A stretch of DNA of 64,000 bases, from NCBI GenBank assembly GCA_045617625.1, contig JAZLJA010000052.1, forward strand, positions 1 through 64,000, in the 5' to 3' direction. A model generated the notes under the pieces. The model worked only from the letters and a program-made list of their open reading frames with translations, was not told where the DNA came from and searched no databases. Both the position numbers and the translations under genes were made by a program. Positions 62,507 to 64,000 of this stretch are shown here, one piece after another. Numbering within the stretch: position 1 is the first letter of the stretch; every line of letters begins with the position of its first letter. The stretch comes from Firm-04 sp045617625 (lineage in GTDB: Bacteria > Bacillota > Clostridia > Oscillospirales > Ruminococcaceae).

Positions 62507-62511
62507 TGCAT
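62473..62511. repeat. 39-bp direct repeat, right copy
   Basis: TTTACATTTTGTTTAC, then ACGC, then CGCTGAATACTTGATGCAT. It overlaps the 3' end and stop codon of the histidine kinase gene. Same orientation as the left copy 3.7 kb upstream. Confidence 0.85.
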
Positions 62512-62512
62512 G

Positions 62513-62550
62513 AAACTCTGTTATCATAATGATAGCAGAGTTTTCTTTTT
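62513..62550 (+). terminator. Terminator of the two-component operon
   Basis: AAACTCTG..ATCAT / ATGAT..CAGAGTTT hairpin (about 15 bp with an internal mismatch) followed by a T-rich tail. The next gene starts 13 bases later, so readthrough is possible. Confidence 0.75.
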
Positions 62551-62562
62551 GGAGGTGGATGC

Positions 62563-63186
62563 ATGAACAGCCTGTTCAGCGATGTGCAGCGTGCAATTTG
62601 GTCGCTGCCGTTTTTGTGTGCAGTGATCTTACAGCTCGCGGTTCTGCGATACAGCGGTTTTGACAGCGAACTGTACCACATGAGTGTGCCGCTGGTCTGC
62701 ACGTTTCCGTTTTCCTGCGCATGGCTCGATGAATCCCGCAGCGGCTTCACAAGACTTGCACTGCACCGCACCTCTGTTTTCTGGTACATCACGGGGAAAT
62801 ATACAGCCTGTGCGGTTTCGGGCGGACTCTGTGAACTGCTTGCCGCTATTCTGTTCAGCCTTTGGCAGCAAAATGAACTGCCGCAGAATCTTCGGCTGAT
62901 TTTCTGGTGTGCAGCATTCTGGGCAGGGCTTTCCGCGCTGCTTGCGGCGGCATCCGGCAGCAAGTATTCGGCATACGGCGGTGCATTTGTCGTCTGTTAT
63001 TTTCTTGTCATCCTGCATGAGCGATACTGGAAAACATGTCAGTACATTGATCCGTTTGAATGGCTTTCGCCGCAGAAAACATGGCTGTTCGGGCATGACA
63101 GCATCATCCTGATGCTCGGCGGCATGACACTGCTGACAGGGCTTGTCTATGCCTGTATTCTGGAAAGGAGAATTGCGCATGGCTAA
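62563..63186 (+). CDS. Membrane protein, ABC-2-type permease-like
   Basis: The 207-aa protein has about six hydrophobic segments (near 15-30, 40-52, 75-100, 110-130, 137-150, 181-200) with short loops, the plan of small ABC-2 permease subunits found after lipoprotein/two-component operons. No family motif is decisive. A GGAGGTGG ribosome site lies just behind the kinase terminator. The stop overlaps the next gene by 8 bases, so the two proteins are probably made in equal amounts as partners. Confidence 0.55.
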   Translation: MNSLFSDVQRAIWSLPFLCAVILQLAVLRYSGFDSELYHMSVPLVCTFPFSCAWLDESRSGFTRLALHRTSVFWYITGKYTACAVSGGLCELLAAILFSLWQQNELPQNLRLIFWCAAFWAGLSALLAAASGSKYSAYGGAFVVCYFLVILHERYWKTCQYIDPFEWLSPQKTWLFGHDSIILMLGGMTLLTGLVYACILERRIAHG

Positions 63187-64000
63187 TGGGATTCGTCAGA
63201 TTCTGCTGCTGACTGCCGTGAATTTTCGTCGCTGGCGGCGCAGTCCGCAGATCTGGCTTGCATTCGGGCTTGGATTTGTCGCGTGCTTTCTGCTGACCAA
63301 TAAGACTGTTGCATTTGCAGAGGAACATCAGACCGTCATGCAGATATTTGAGCCGTTTATCTGGACATTCGGAGATGCAAAATCCATTCTGCTGATCTCG
63401 CTCTGCCTGTTGCTGTTATTCGCAGATATGCCGCAGCTTGGAGCAGAAGTTCCGCTGATGCTGGTTCGCACAACACGCCGCCGCTGGATGGCTGCACAGA
63501 TTCTCTATCTCGTACTTGCAACATTTGTTTTTACTGTATTTTTGTTGTGCGCAAGCTGTATTCTCTGCGCACAGTACGGATATCCGGCTAATATATGGAG
63601 CGAAACCGCCGCGATCCTCAGTTATTCTCCGATCGGTCAGAAGATCGCCGTGCCGACATTTGTCAAGGTGCTGGAACTGACGTATCCGTATCCGTGCGCC
63701 GTCCGGATCTTCCTGCTGATGCTCGGTTATTCGATGACACTTTCCGCGCTGATGTTTCTCGGCAATCTGCTTCATGAACAGCTCGGTATGGTGTTCGGTA
63801 TCGTATTCAGCGGCTTTGGACTGTTTCTCGATCCGAGCATCATTTCCGAATGGTTTCATTTGTCTGTGTATCAGTCACGGACGGCAAATATCCTGTTCGG
63901 ATGGCTGTCGCCGCTGAATCACGCGACCTATTATATGCACAATTTCGGATATGACAATCTGCCGCGCCTGCGTACTTCCTATCTGGTTTTTGCGGCGGCT
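63179..64000 (+). CDS. Membrane protein, second permease-like subunit (partial, runs off the end)
   Basis: An open frame from ATG 63179 to the window end without a stop (274 codons seen). It starts MANGIRQILLLTAVNFRRWR and holds about six hydrophobic segments (for example LAFGLGFVACFLLT, SILLISLCLLLLFAD, ILYLVLATFVFTVFLLCAS), separated by short loops; one loop begins AQYGYPANIWSETAAILS. It looks like a permease subunit of an ABC exporter; an ATPase gene would be expected beyond 64000. The ribosome site GGAAAGGAG lies inside the previous gene, which it overlaps by 8 bases. Confidence 0.6.
   Translation, partial: MANGIRQILLLTAVNFRRWRRSPQIWLAFGLGFVACFLLTNKTVAFAEEHQTVMQIFEPFIWTFGDAKSILLISLCLLLLFADMPQLGAEVPLMLVRTTRRRWMAAQILYLVLATFVFTVFLLCASCILCAQYGYPANIWSETAAILSYSPIGQKIAVPTFVKVLELTYPYPCAVRIFLLMLGYSMTLSALMFLGNLLHEQLGMVFGIVFSGFGLFLDPSIISEWFHLSVYQSRTANILFGWLSPLNHATYYMHNFGYDNLPRLRTSYLVFAAA

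Noticed and set aside
1..64000. tRNA, rRNA, CRISPR arrays, insertion sequences and prophage
   Set aside because: No cloverleaf, rRNA segment, spacer array, transposase or phage structural gene was recognised; short tRNAs could still be missed by eye.

Overview
The window is one chromosomal stretch of a Gram-positive anaerobe of the Clostridia, most likely a fibre-degrading Ruminococcus or a close relative in the Oscillospiraceae. The signs are two secreted proteins with Ser/Thr-rich linkers and C-terminal dockerins (a pectinesterase and a cohesin-like scaffold candidate), a GH94 disaccharide phosphorylase, HrcA/CIRCE heat-shock control, a Rex redox regulator and a ClpE-type unfoldase. Base composition looks roughly balanced by eye. 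I cannot name the species. Nearly all of the window is ordinary, well-packed chromosome. No rRNA, tRNA, CRISPR array, intact prophage or insertion sequence was recognised.

Layout. 1-3361: type IIA topoisomerase pair (parE end, parC). 3.5-7.1 kb: Holliday-junction operon ruvC-ruvA-(SseB-like)-ruvB plus a C39-like protein. 7.1-9.4 kb: a phosphohexomutase homologue that has lost its catalytic loops, and an RNA methyltransferase. 9.4-15.1 kb: ecfA1-ecfA2-ecfT, truA, a DUF5711-type protein and CvpA. 15.2-18.0 kb: clpE-like gene and a hypoxanthine-DNA glycosylase. 18.1-19.5 kb (minus): an ECF S-component and coaX, probably pantothenate uptake plus its first CoA-pathway kinase. 19.9-23.6 kb: GH94 phosphorylase and a cation/proton antiporter. 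23.7-28.8 kb: CIRCE-controlled hrcA-grpE-dnaK, then dnaJ from its own promoter. 28.9-33.9 kb: a zinc-ribbon/TM2 protein, aconitase, a broken small membrane gene, isocitrate dehydrogenase and rex, the oxidative route from citrate to 2-oxoglutarate next to an NADH sensor. 33.9-38.4 kb: the two dockerin proteins. 38.5-41.1 kb (minus): rpsO and pnp. 41.4-46.8 kb: acyl-CoA ligase, MBOAT/SGNH O-acetylation pair, pnuC. 47-52.4 kb: an orphan membrane-anchored protein, an ABC exporter, and a divergent XRE-regulator/small-membrane-protein pair with matching palindromes. 52.5-57.3 kb: the str operon rpsL-rpsG-fusA-tuf. 57.4-64 kb: LURP-one-like and GNAT genes, a decayed tyrosine recombinase, then lipoprotein-response regulator-histidine kinase and two membrane proteins that resemble an ABC export module running off the end.

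Many genes have a readable 17-bp-spaced sigma-A promoter and a rho-independent terminator; these are listed. The most interesting signals are (1) a degenerate phosphohexomutase with all four active-site loops altered; (2) a Shine-Dalgarno/hairpin/start-codon arrangement in front of the clpE-like gene; (3) a pectinesterase leader with mutually exclusive stems, like a riboswitch or attenuator; (4) the XRE/small-protein divergon; (5) a cohesin-like/dockerin scaffold candidate; and (6) 39-bp direct repeats around the lipoprotein-two-component cassette next to a dead integrase.
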